In this document: positions 48,499 through 56,673 of the stretch, one piece after another | Numbering within the stretch: position 1 is the first letter of the stretch | Layout of the letters: each line of letters starts with the position of its first letter | Assembly: GCA_022361455.1 (NCBI GenBank) | Contig: JAKSAW010000084.1 | Span: forward strand, 1-61,088 | Source: Pseudomonadales bacterium | GTDB taxonomy: Bacteria; Pseudomonadota; Gammaproteobacteria; Pseudomonadales; Ketobacteraceae | Reading direction: 5' to 3' | Length of the DNA stretch: 61,088 nucleotides | The notes under the pieces: model-generated | Database searches by the model: none | The model's input: only the letters and a program-made list of their open reading frames with translations | What the model was told of the DNA's origin: nothing | Position numbers and translations under genes: made by a program

Positions 48499-49518
48499 TT
48501 AATTCAATTGTTGGTTTATGTAATCTTTAACTCGTGCTACCCCTTGTGCGTAATCGACACGCGGTTGGTAGCCGAGCATATTCTTTGCCTTTCCGATAGA
48601 AATATCGGTTTCCTCTGCCACCAGATTAAATGCTTCCCGCGTTAGTGGTGGTCGTTTCTTTATCCCAGCAATGGTCCAAAACTTTTCTACTGGTTTTAAA
48701 AGCGGCCGCACAATAGCGCCTGGTATAGATTTTGGCGTAGGCAAATTTAAAGTCTCGGCTAAATCACCCACATAGATTTTCCAAGTGGCACGATTGCCAT
48801 CACCACCATTAAAGACCTCCCCCAACGCTTCGTCTTTAGTTGCGCAAAGCAACAATAACTGCACTACATTATCGACATAAACCAAGGCCGCATTAAAATC
48901 TCCACCATTGACTAGAACTGGCGCACCTGTCTTGATCGTGTCAACCAAATCATGCACCCAAGGTTTCGATCCAGGACCATATACATTGGCTACTCGCACG
49001 ACTGAAAGTGGCATACCGTGCTCTTGATAGTAATGCCAAGCAAGTTTTTCCTGCTCCTGCTTGCAAGTACTATATGGACCCAAAGGATTCCCCCACTCTT
49101 TGTCTTCCGAACAAAAACCATTTGTAAGTTGATCACCATATACAACTATCGATGAAGCAAGAACCACGCGAGTACTATTTTTTAAAGCTGCTTCAAATAG
49201 CCAACGACTACCATCCACCGTTACCTTTTCATGCAATCTCAATGGAATCCAATCTCCAACCATTGCGGCTAAGTGAATCACAGTTCCAGCACCAGCCATC
49301 GCTCGGTCTACATCGTGCTGATAACTAATATCCCCAGGACAATAGGTTACTTTTCCGTTCCAATGATCAGGTAACGTCAAACCAGGCAAATCAAAAGCAA
49401 CTATTTTCTCTACACCAGACTCAAGTAATGCTTCAACAACACGTTGCCCTATAAAGCCAAAAGCGCCGGTCACAACAACCGGCTGCTTTAGTGTTTCCAC
49501 TGAGAATTTTAAGCTCAA
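48499..49518 (-). CDS. NAD-dependent epimerase/3-beta-hydroxysteroid dehydrogenase-like protein
   Basis: 339 residues of the extended SDR type: TGAFGFIG near 17-24, HLAAMVGD near 83, and the YSTCK catalytic pair. The general plan matches 3-beta-HSD/isomerase-like and sugar-epimerase members. The substrate may be a sterol-like or other cyclic alcohol, given the neighbours, but this is inference. The start is a TTG with AAAGGA upstream at about ten bases. It converges with the MMPL gene and lies 35 bases after a small gene on the same strand. Confidence 0.85.
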   Translation of the reverse strand: MSLKFSVETLKQPVVVTGAFGFIGQRVVEALLESGVEKIVAFDLPGLTLPDHWNGKVTYCPGDISYQHDVDRAMAGAGTVIHLAAMVGDWIPLRLHEKVTVDGSRWLFEAALKNSTRVVLASSIVVYGDQLTNGFCSEDKEWGNPLGPYSTCKQEQEKLAWHYYQEHGMPLSVVRVANVYGPGSKPWVHDLVDTIKTGAPVLVNGGDFNAALVYVDNVVQLLLLCATKDEALGEVFNGGDGNRATWKIYVGDLAETLNLPTPKSIPGAIVRPLLKPVEKFWTIAGIKKRPPLTREAFNLVAEETDISIGKAKNMLGYQPRVDYAQGVARVKDYINQQLN

Positions 49519-49553
49519 AACAAATACGTCCTTTTTCGTATTTTTAACGTCTA

Positions 49554-49826
49554 TTACGATCGCAATTTCACGTTGTCATAAATACCGGTTACATCTTCAA
49601 ACTTCAAGATCAAACAATGCACTGAGTTGGTATAAGTGTCATGCAAATGGTATTTAAAACGCTGTTGGGGTTCACCTTTTAAAAAGTGCTCGAAATCAAT
49701 ACTCAGTTCACGCACATCACTAGCACTTTCTTGGCTCCAAGTAGCATGGTACGGACCCAGTACTGCTCCACCTCTTAAACAAATGGTGACTTCATGGTTG
49801 GTTAACGCATCGTTGGGAATTTGCAT
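49554..49826 (-). CDS. Small hypothetical protein, beta-rich
   Basis: 90 residues without signal peptide or membrane segment, with alternating short strands (VTICLRGGAVLGPYHATW, SVHCLILKFEDVTGIYDNVKL). A strong AGGAG site six bases before the ATG and its tight placement upstream of the epimerase-like gene make it a real gene. No family recognised. It may form a two-gene unit with the dehydrogenase. Confidence 0.7.
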   Translation of the reverse strand: MQIPNDALTNHEVTICLRGGAVLGPYHATWSQESASDVRELSIDFEHFLKGEPQQRFKYHLHDTYTNSVHCLILKFEDVTGIYDNVKLRS

Positions 49827-49961
49827 AATCCACTCCTAGTATTTTTTACACATTTCGGGGGCAAACATGAGCGACAATGCATAAAGTATACGGCTCACCT
49901 TATTTGCACAAAAGTCTAGGCTTAGACTAGAAGGTTATTTAGAAACAAGCTTTTCGCTATA

Positions 49962-52900
49962 TTAATCGGGCAAGTCACCACCAATTAATAGGCTCCCCAT
50001 AAAACGCTTAACAGCATTATCCACCTGGCAATTATTTCTGCCACGACGTTGTTCCCTACAATCCCCAAAGACATCAGCGAACAGTTTGTCCAAAGGCGTT
50101 TTACCAGCTGGCGACTCACTAATAACAGGCGGTATAACTTCGGCATCGGGCTCTTCAAGAATGTCATTCAAGGTATCATCAAGGCCAGGAGTTTGAACAT
50201 CTCCATTATCTACAGGCGCGTCAATCAATGCAGCACCCACCAACGTCATGCTTCGACCTGTTCTCGCTAACAAACTACCACTACTATCAATGCCCTGCGT
50301 GCTTACCGTTCCATCTAATGCATCAGCACCATTGTTAAAGCTTGAAATGGTTACATCACTGTTCACCTGCAAAACGCGGCTATTGTCTTCGGATAAAGTC
50401 GCTCCACCTACGGAATCTAAATAAATATCACCACCTTCGGCTTGGATTGTGACATCACTACCTACACCATCGCCAAAAACAAAACTATTGGTTTGATCTG
50501 TCGCATCCAGTTGGCGTATTCGTATAGCGGTTTGATTACCAGGTATAGCACCGAGTCCACCGTTAGCACCCTGATCCACCGTGTTAGTAGAAACTATTTG
50601 CACGGCGCTGCTGGTACCTATGGATACATTACCTCCATTCACCGATAGATCAATTAACCCCGCTCGTGTTCCATCTGCAGCCGTATCAGTGGCCGTTATA
50701 TCATTGTTAATAGTTAAATCACCTGCGGCCACCGTAATGCTGACATTGCCATCGGATACGCTCAGTGCAGAACCGTCACTATTTAAATCTGATAACACTA
50801 ATCCATCTGATTCTGAGATCAAAATATTTCTAGAGACGGTGCTAATATCAGCATTGGCGACAGTGGTGTTTAAGTTTAGGTCGCCACTACCCCCTGTAAT
50901 ATCCAATAATAAACTCTGACTGGTCACATTAGATACGGCAACATCATTAGCCGATACCGACAACAATCCAGGTAAGTTGACTGTTGCCGGTAAGGTTAAA
51001 TTCCCGTTAGTCAGACTTGCAATAAAATCACCCGCCACACTAAAGGTACCCATCGCTAAATTGCCAGCATCTATTTTATTTAAAGTAATCGCATTAGTAC
51101 TGGTGGTGGTTATATTTGCGGTAGTTGCAGTTGTATCAACAACAGTGTCCCCGGTCGCTAAATCAGAGTTCAAGGTAATAGTCGGGGAGTCAAGGATCAC
51201 CGTTGCATCACTATCTGACAATGAGGTTCCCGCCAAGCTCAAGGAGGTAGTTGTACTAATACCGGCATCCGCTAAACCAATGCCACCGCCAGCTGACACA
51301 TTAAAGTTATCGAAGCCTCCAGTAACGGTTAAATCAATATCATCAGTTTCTGTGATCGCAATATCTCCAGAACCCGCCAAGCTTAACGAAGCAGCTTGAA
51401 TATCTAAGTTACTAACACCAGCTATCGAATTTATGTCCACGCCTCCGTTCGCAGCATTAATATCCACGCCCGCTGAATTCCCTGAAAGCGTAGCGTTTGA
51501 AATAATAGAGACCGCTGTTGCACTACTATTGGTAGTGCTTATGCCCGACACATTAACATTGGCACTACTGGTAATAGCAATAGTTCCCCCCGTGGCATTC
51601 ACTTGATTACCAGCGGTAATATTAAAATCACCACTTGCTGTAAACACCAAGTTAGTATCATCTACGGTTGCTGTATCTTGATCGGCAATATCAGCATTCA
51701 ATGTAATCGTACCATCAGCAATTAGGCTTAATTGATTGCCATTGCTGCCATCCAAATCAATGGTGCTGTTCACCACAATATCACCATTTTCGGCACCACC
51801 ACCGGCCGTTTGAATAATGACATTCGCAGTGGTTAAGTTAGTTGTAATCGTATTGCTATTCACCGTTGAGCCGGTTGCCGAAGGTGTCCATGTATTGGTA
51901 GGGCTACCACCATCAAAACTACCACCTGTATCTGCCGCATCAATGGTGATATCAAAGGGGTCAATTAAGTAAGTTCCCGTTGAACCATTTGCTGCAGACA
52001 CATCAACCGCACCGTTAGCTTCAACTTGCTGCCAACCAGATACATCAACAAAACCACCATCACCCTGAGCAACTCCACCATGCGCAGCAATTTCAGCACC
52101 CTGCCTAAAAATCGTTTGGTTGGGTGAAAGAGCTATCACAGTACCACCCTGACCAACGTTACCAGCATTCGCAGCAAGCCGACTCGTTTCGGTCAAGGCT
52201 ACAGAATTATCTGCGGTCAAAAATAACGATCCGCCATTGGCAATTACGTCATCGGCCGAGGAAGCGCCGTTAGCCAAACTGGTCCCGCCATGCGCAACCC
52301 TCTGACCTTGGATATGAATATTGCCACCACTACCTTGATGATTTTGTGTCGCAGAAACATCGATTGTTCCTTGTTGCCATACATCACCCTCTTCGCCTCC
52401 GACTAACCAAATCTCACCATTGCGATCCTCAAACCGCTTTGCTTGAATATCACCTGTATTCGCTATAACGGTGTTATATAGACTATTCGCAACATCAGCT
52501 TGCATTAGTACCACACCGCCATCGGCCTTAATGGTGCCCTGGTTTTCCACCAGTCCCTGCCAGCTAGCTGCATCAGTTTCTATGGCTAATTCCTTGTCAG
52601 CCACTTGCACCACAACGTTATCAGCAGAAACCAAGGCAATATCACCCTTTAATGCGTTAATGGTGCCTTCGTTACTCACAGTGTTAGCAAGCAAGACAAT
52701 ATAACCTTCCGATAGCGCACTCAGTTGCCCCTGATTGACAACCTCAGCCGTTGTATGGAGAGCATTGTTAAATTCATGATGACCATTCATAAAATCCTGG
52801 TCTTGAATATCTAATGTTGTCGCAATTAATCCCGCTACATCGATCTGAGCACCCGGTGCGAACAACACGCCATTGGGATTGATCAAGAACACCTGCCCGT

Positions 52901-53201
52901 TTGCTTTTAAGTTACCCATAATCTCACTGGCATTGGGTCCGAGTACTCGGTTCAAAGCAATACTATCGCGGCCAGGCTGAATAAAGCGCACCGTTTCACC
53001 AGCATCAATATTGAAAGATTGATATTCGATAGCGACTCGATCCGTATGTTGCTGAATGAGCAACTGTTGACCATTGATAGGATCGGTTGAGGGCGATAGT
53101 GTCGCTGAACCTACTGTCACCTGAGCACCTTCAGGCAATGCAAAGCTATGGAGGGAAAACCCCATGTAGGCAAAAAGTACGAATGCTCGAATTGCGTTCA
53201 C
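49962..53201 (-). CDS. Filamentous-haemagglutinin-type two-partner-secreted adhesin (TpsA)
   Basis: 1079 residues. A signal peptide (about 1-21) is followed by the TPS secretion domain with the NPNG motif at 108-111 (FLINPNGVLF), then a long beta-helical region rich in Asn, Thr, Ser and Val. The only cysteines I find are Cys1048 and Cys1058 near the C-terminus, separated by nine residues. The end resembles the disulfide anchor by which HMW1-type adhesins stay tethered to their TpsB pore. No TpsB gene is in the window. The start is a GTG with AGAGGAA upstream. No C-terminal toxin or VENN motif is present. Confidence 0.88.
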   Translation of the reverse strand: MNAIRAFVLFAYMGFSLHSFALPEGAQVTVGSATLSPSTDPINGQQLLIQQHTDRVAIEYQSFNIDAGETVRFIQPGRDSIALNRVLGPNASEIMGNLKANGQVFLINPNGVLFAPGAQIDVAGLIATTLDIQDQDFMNGHHEFNNALHTTAEVVNQGQLSALSEGYIVLLANTVSNEGTINALKGDIALVSADNVVVQVADKELAIETDAASWQGLVENQGTIKADGGVVLMQADVANSLYNTVIANTGDIQAKRFEDRNGEIWLVGGEEGDVWQQGTIDVSATQNHQGSGGNIHIQGQRVAHGGTSLANGASSADDVIANGGSLFLTADNSVALTETSRLAANAGNVGQGGTVIALSPNQTIFRQGAEIAAHGGVAQGDGGFVDVSGWQQVEANGAVDVSAANGSTGTYLIDPFDITIDAADTGGSFDGGSPTNTWTPSATGSTVNSNTITTNLTTANVIIQTAGGGAENGDIVVNSTIDLDGSNGNQLSLIADGTITLNADIADQDTATVDDTNLVFTASGDFNITAGNQVNATGGTIAITSSANVNVSGISTTNSSATAVSIISNATLSGNSAGVDINAANGGVDINSIAGVSNLDIQAASLSLAGSGDIAITETDDIDLTVTGGFDNFNVSAGGGIGLADAGISTTTSLSLAGTSLSDSDATVILDSPTITLNSDLATGDTVVDTTATTANITTTSTNAITLNKIDAGNLAMGTFSVAGDFIASLTNGNLTLPATVNLPGLLSVSANDVAVSNVTSQSLLLDITGGSGDLNLNTTVANADISTVSRNILISESDGLVLSDLNSDGSALSVSDGNVSITVAAGDLTINNDITATDTAADGTRAGLIDLSVNGGNVSIGTSSAVQIVSTNTVDQGANGGLGAIPGNQTAIRIRQLDATDQTNSFVFGDGVGSDVTIQAEGGDIYLDSVGGATLSEDNSRVLQVNSDVTISSFNNGADALDGTVSTQGIDSSGSLLARTGRSMTLVGAALIDAPVDNGDVQTPGLDDTLNDILEEPDAEVIPPVISESPAGKTPLDKLFADVFGDCREQRRGRNNCQVDNAVKRFMGSLLIGGDLPD

Positions 53202-53317
53202 AGCGCGTTATTTCCTCTATCAAAATTGTTGCCAGCTTTGTGTTCAGTTTAGCAGCTCAATAGCACGCCAACCGCTATACTAAGCAAGGAATAGAGAAGA
53301 TTAACATTGGAGATACT

Positions 53318-54016
53318 GTGGACGTTTTGCTTGTGGATGATCATGCACTATTTCGGGACGGCCTAGCGTTATTGCTTAGCCAGCACGATAGTGAAACTCA
53401 AGTGCACACTTGCACCACGGTGGCTGAAGCCCTCAAGTATGCTGAGGACCATGAAGACCTAGATTTAGCATTGCTAGACTATAACCTACCGGATGGTAAT
53501 GGCTTAGCTTTGCTTAAAGAGCTGAAAGGTATTTTACCAGCAACGCCCATCGCAATGCTGTCAGGCGAAGAAGATCCCACATTAATTCAGAATTCCCTTA
53601 ATGCAGGAGCCAGTGGCTTCATTACCAAAACCTCCACATCTGATGTCATGCTCAGTGCAGTATCCTTGATTATGAATGGTGGTATGTATATACCACCGGC
53701 GATACTAGCACAACAAGCACCAGTGGCTCAGCCAGCTGTGACATCGGCAGGGATAGAACCTACTAACATCACCGCAGATAATGCCTCGCCTAACATGGCA
53801 CCTCAGTCGCGCCAAGATTATCAGCTGACTGAACGGCAAAAAGATGTACTACGCGAAATGGTGAAAGGACTTTCAAACAAAGAAATCGCCAAGGAACTCA
53901 ACATGTCTCCCAGTACCGTAAAAGTTCATGTTGCTGCGATCTTAAGAGAACTGGAAGTCAAAAACCGCACTCAAGTGGTTGCTTTGGCTCAGCAACAGGG
54001 GCTGTGCGACGATTAG
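53318..54016 (+). CDS. LuxR-type response regulator
   Basis: 232 residues: receiver with Asp7/Asp8 and phospho-acceptor Asp54 (LLDYNLPDGNG) and Lys in FITKTS; a Pro/Ala/Asn-rich linker of about 35 residues; C-terminal LuxR HTH (LTERQKDVLREMVKGLSNKEIAKELNMSPSTVKVH). The start is GTG with GGAG upstream. It is divergent from the adhesin gene across 116 bases and its stop overlaps the stop of the convergent hybrid kinase, so these three genes look like one regulatory unit with the adhesin as likely target. Confidence 0.9.
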   Translation: MDVLLVDDHALFRDGLALLLSQHDSETQVHTCTTVAEALKYAEDHEDLDLALLDYNLPDGNGLALLKELKGILPATPIAMLSGEEDPTLIQNSLNAGASGFITKTSTSDVMLSAVSLIMNGGMYIPPAILAQQAPVAQPAVTSAGIEPTNITADNASPNMAPQSRQDYQLTERQKDVLREMVKGLSNKEIAKELNMSPSTVKVHVAAILRELEVKNRTQVVALAQQQGLCDD

Positions 54017-55926
54017 CGTGACTGGGTTAAATGATAGTTAATTAGAGCGCGCAGCTTTGCAGGTTTGATCGGTTTAGGAAGACGTTGATAGTCTGCATTT
54101 TTTATCATTTGAATATCTGCTTCATCATCAGTACTCGAAATAATAAAGGCGGGAATGCCCTCAAGCGTTTGGCCAAGCGCATTAAGTAATTCGACGCCAT
54201 TCATGCTCCCCCCCAAATGAAAGTCACTAATGATCAGCACTGGCGGGTCTAAGTCATCGTCCTCAGCTAATGTATTTTCAACCCATTGTATGGCTTGCTC
54301 AGCTGAAGAAAAGGCAACCACTTTAAAGCTCCAACTCGACAACAACTGCGATATCGCATCAAGTACCATAGAATCATCATCTACCAACATCACCCTATCC
54401 GCGGTACCGGGTATATCGAGTTGAATCGGCGCAGCTGCATCACCGGAAACAATCATTTCTTGCGATTCTTCGCTGGCAGGAACTCGGGCCATTCGTAGTC
54501 GAAAACAAGTTCCTTTGCTTTCCTGCGATTTAAGCTCTAGTGTGTGCCCTAACGCGTCGACCAAACGCTTAACAATAGATAATCCTAAGCCATAGCCTTG
54601 CTGGGCATCCTCTGACTTTACCTGGCTAAATTGAGCAAAGATTTCAGCTTGTTTATTTTCGGGAATACCTCTTCCTGTATCCCAAACTTCTACCCAGACT
54701 TCTTGTTCGCGCGGACGCACCGCCACCAGCAAACCGCCAGTCTCCGTGTAGCGAATCGCATTACTCACTAGGTTGCGAATCACACGCGATAACATGGTGG
54801 CATCAGATAACACCTCAGCATTTCTCAAATGAAGTTTAAATGTTAAACCTTTATCACCTGCTAGAGCATCAAACTCATGACAAAGCCCTTCTAACAGCTG
54901 CTCAAGTGCCACAGGCTCCTGATGAATTGCTTGCTCAACCTTAGCTTCAAATCGAGACACATCGAGTAACTCGCGAAACATATCGCCTAAGTTAGAAACC
55001 GCCAGATGTAATTTTTGATAAAGCGCTTCACGCTGTTGCAGATCTTGCTCACCTTGCAGCACATTCACATACATATCGATTGCTTGCAAAGGCTGACGAA
55101 GATCATGAGTCACCCCTGAAAAGAAATCTCGAATCGCATCATGACGCTGGCTCATATCTTGAGCGTGAGCTTCATTAGAATCGGAGCGTTCCTTTAACTC
55201 CGATACCAGCTGATCCATTTGCATTTCTGCCAACTGGATTTTGCTAACCATATCGTTAAAGTGCTGCACCAACTGACCGGTTTCGTCCTTGCTATAAACT
55301 TCTCCACGCAAAGCATAATCACCAGTGCGCCTAATCTTGCGGGTTAACTGCGTTAGTTGACTAATCGGCGCAGCAATCAGAGTCGTTAATTTCGCGGTAA
55401 CTAAATAAGCCAATGCAAAAGCCATAAAAATAGCTAAGAATGATACGATAACGAATCTAAAGACTGCTTGATGAATCGGTGCCAATGTCGAATGGATCAT
55501 CAAGGTGCCGATCGCACGCCCTTTCAGCTCCACCACATGGGTGGCAATAACTTTATCTTCAACAAAACTAACGCCGGTAACGATACCTGCTTCAGCACAT
55601 CGTGGATTATCTTGATATACGCGATCTATCGCCGCAAATAATGTTTGATCCTTTTTAAAAACACAGGCTGTTTCAATGGACGTCTTAATCATTAATGAGT
55701 CCAAATTTTGAAGCACTGCTTTTTTATCCACAAACATAATGGCAGCAGTACTTCGCTGCGCCGTTATAGAAGCCAATGCCTCTAACTCTTCAGACAGGTT
55801 TTGCTTCTCTTGATCGTAGAAATAGGCAAGCACCACCGTCATAGCACTCGTTAGCGCAACCAGAATCGCCAATAACACGATGAGCGTTAATTTTCTTTTC
55901 AGTGGTAGATCTAGGAAAGGTCGCAT
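54013..55926 (-). CDS. Hybrid histidine kinase with CHASE8-like sensor, HAMP and receiver
   Basis: 637 residues: membrane segment about 13-35, periplasmic domain to about 152 resembling CHASE8 (LASITAQRSTAAIMFVDKKAVLQNL), membrane segment about 157-178, HAMP about 180-235, HisKA with His274 (THDLRQPLQAID), HATPase with DTGRGIP and YGLGLSIVKRLVDALG, and a receiver with Asp568 (LIISDFHLGG). The sensor half has the same plan as the diguanylate cyclase YfiN/DgcN, but a kinase replaces GGDEF. The gene follows the YfiR-like gene by five bases. Phosphate may pass to the neighbouring LuxR-type regulator. Confidence 0.9.
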   Translation of the reverse strand: MRPFLDLPLKRKLTLIVLLAILVALTSAMTVVLAYFYDQEKQNLSEELEALASITAQRSTAAIMFVDKKAVLQNLDSLMIKTSIETACVFKKDQTLFAAIDRVYQDNPRCAEAGIVTGVSFVEDKVIATHVVELKGRAIGTLMIHSTLAPIHQAVFRFVIVSFLAIFMAFALAYLVTAKLTTLIAAPISQLTQLTRKIRRTGDYALRGEVYSKDETGQLVQHFNDMVSKIQLAEMQMDQLVSELKERSDSNEAHAQDMSQRHDAIRDFFSGVTHDLRQPLQAIDMYVNVLQGEQDLQQREALYQKLHLAVSNLGDMFRELLDVSRFEAKVEQAIHQEPVALEQLLEGLCHEFDALAGDKGLTFKLHLRNAEVLSDATMLSRVIRNLVSNAIRYTETGGLLVAVRPREQEVWVEVWDTGRGIPENKQAEIFAQFSQVKSEDAQQGYGLGLSIVKRLVDALGHTLELKSQESKGTCFRLRMARVPASEESQEMIVSGDAAAPIQLDIPGTADRVMLVDDDSMVLDAISQLLSSWSFKVVAFSSAEQAIQWVENTLAEDDDLDPPVLIISDFHLGGSMNGVELLNALGQTLEGIPAFIISSTDDEADIQMIKNADYQRLPKPIKPAKLRALINYHLTQSR

Positions 55927-55931
55927 ATCAA

Positions 55932-56570
55932 CTAATGTCGAACCCTAGTGTTTTCACGTATTGTTCGGGCTAGTGCTAAAAGATCAGAGCTAATAAATAA
56001 GCCATTAGCAATCGCGTTGGAGATATTTACATCGAATTGTACTCGATCGGTTGTTCGCAAAATATTAATAATGCCACCACGCTGGGTAAACTGATTTTGC
56101 TCCCCAACACTCAACACATAAAGATACTTTATTTGATTCCAGAACTCTGGCAACAAGACACGCTGTTCATCTCCAACGAACAATATGTGACATCCGTCGG
56201 CAATATCAGCCATGTCTTGGGTACGTTGGACGGTTAATGGTCGTTCGCCAATTAAAGTGCCATTGACACTATCTAGGAAATTACCAAATGGGATGTTACC
56301 AAATAAGCACAGCGTAATCGGATCTTTGGGCTTCTCAAATGCCTCAGTAGGCCATTCAACAAAGTTGGCGAAGTTATACAGAAATAGCGCCTTCGCTTGA
56401 TGCTCTCTTTTTTGATACTCGAGATCACTAGCGTTAGCCATAGGGACAGTAAGTATAAGCGCAAACAACAGCCCATTCATCGCATACCAAAGAGATTGGT
56501 ACACCGAAAGGTTTGCACTACTATTTAACAATGAGTGCTGAGGACGAAATAATTCACTATAAAATTTCAC
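55932..56570 (-). CDS. YfiR-family periplasmic regulator
   Basis: About 150 mature residues with the YfiR/DUF4154 pattern: KALFLYNFANFVEWP near the start, then ITLCLFGNIPFGNFLDSVNG, and later GCHILFVGD and GGIINILRTTDRVQFDVN. In Pseudomonas YfiR sits in the periplasm and represses the YfiN cyclase through its sensor domain. Here the partner is the cotranscribed hybrid kinase. The frame opens with GTG (56570), giving a long pre-sequence; ATG 56480 gives a short signal peptide (MNGLLFALILTVPMANA). Neither has a ribosome site, so the start is uncertain. Confidence 0.82.
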   Translation of the reverse strand: MKFYSELFRPQHSLLNSSANLSVYQSLWYAMNGLLFALILTVPMANASDLEYQKREHQAKALFLYNFANFVEWPTEAFEKPKDPITLCLFGNIPFGNFLDSVNGTLIGERPLTVQRTQDMADIADGCHILFVGDEQRVLLPEFWNQIKYLYVLSVGEQNQFTQRGGIINILRTTDRVQFDVNISNAIANGLFISSDLLALARTIRENTRVRH

Positions 56571-56625
56571 GTGTAGGCTATCGATAAACCCTATTGAGTG
56601 AACACATAAAGATTAATGAAAGTAT

Positions 56626-56665
56626 AGCAGGCAGCGGCCAAGTCATCTGCGACCAACTGCCTGCT
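56626..56665 (-). terminator. Hairpin between GH19 chitinase and YfiR genes
   Basis: AGCAGGCAG (56626-56634) pairs perfectly with CTGCCTGCT (56657-56665) over a 22-base loop, about nine bases after the GH19 stop codon. On the minus strand it is followed by ATACTTTC, so the T-run is poor. It could still stop or stabilise the chitinase transcript. Confidence 0.45.
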
Positions 56666-56673
56666 AACAGCTA

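Noticed and set aside
49962..53201. Adhesin as a contact-dependent inhibition toxin (CdiA/BpaA type)
   Set aside because: No VENN-like motif, no variable C-terminal toxin domain and no small immunity gene downstream.
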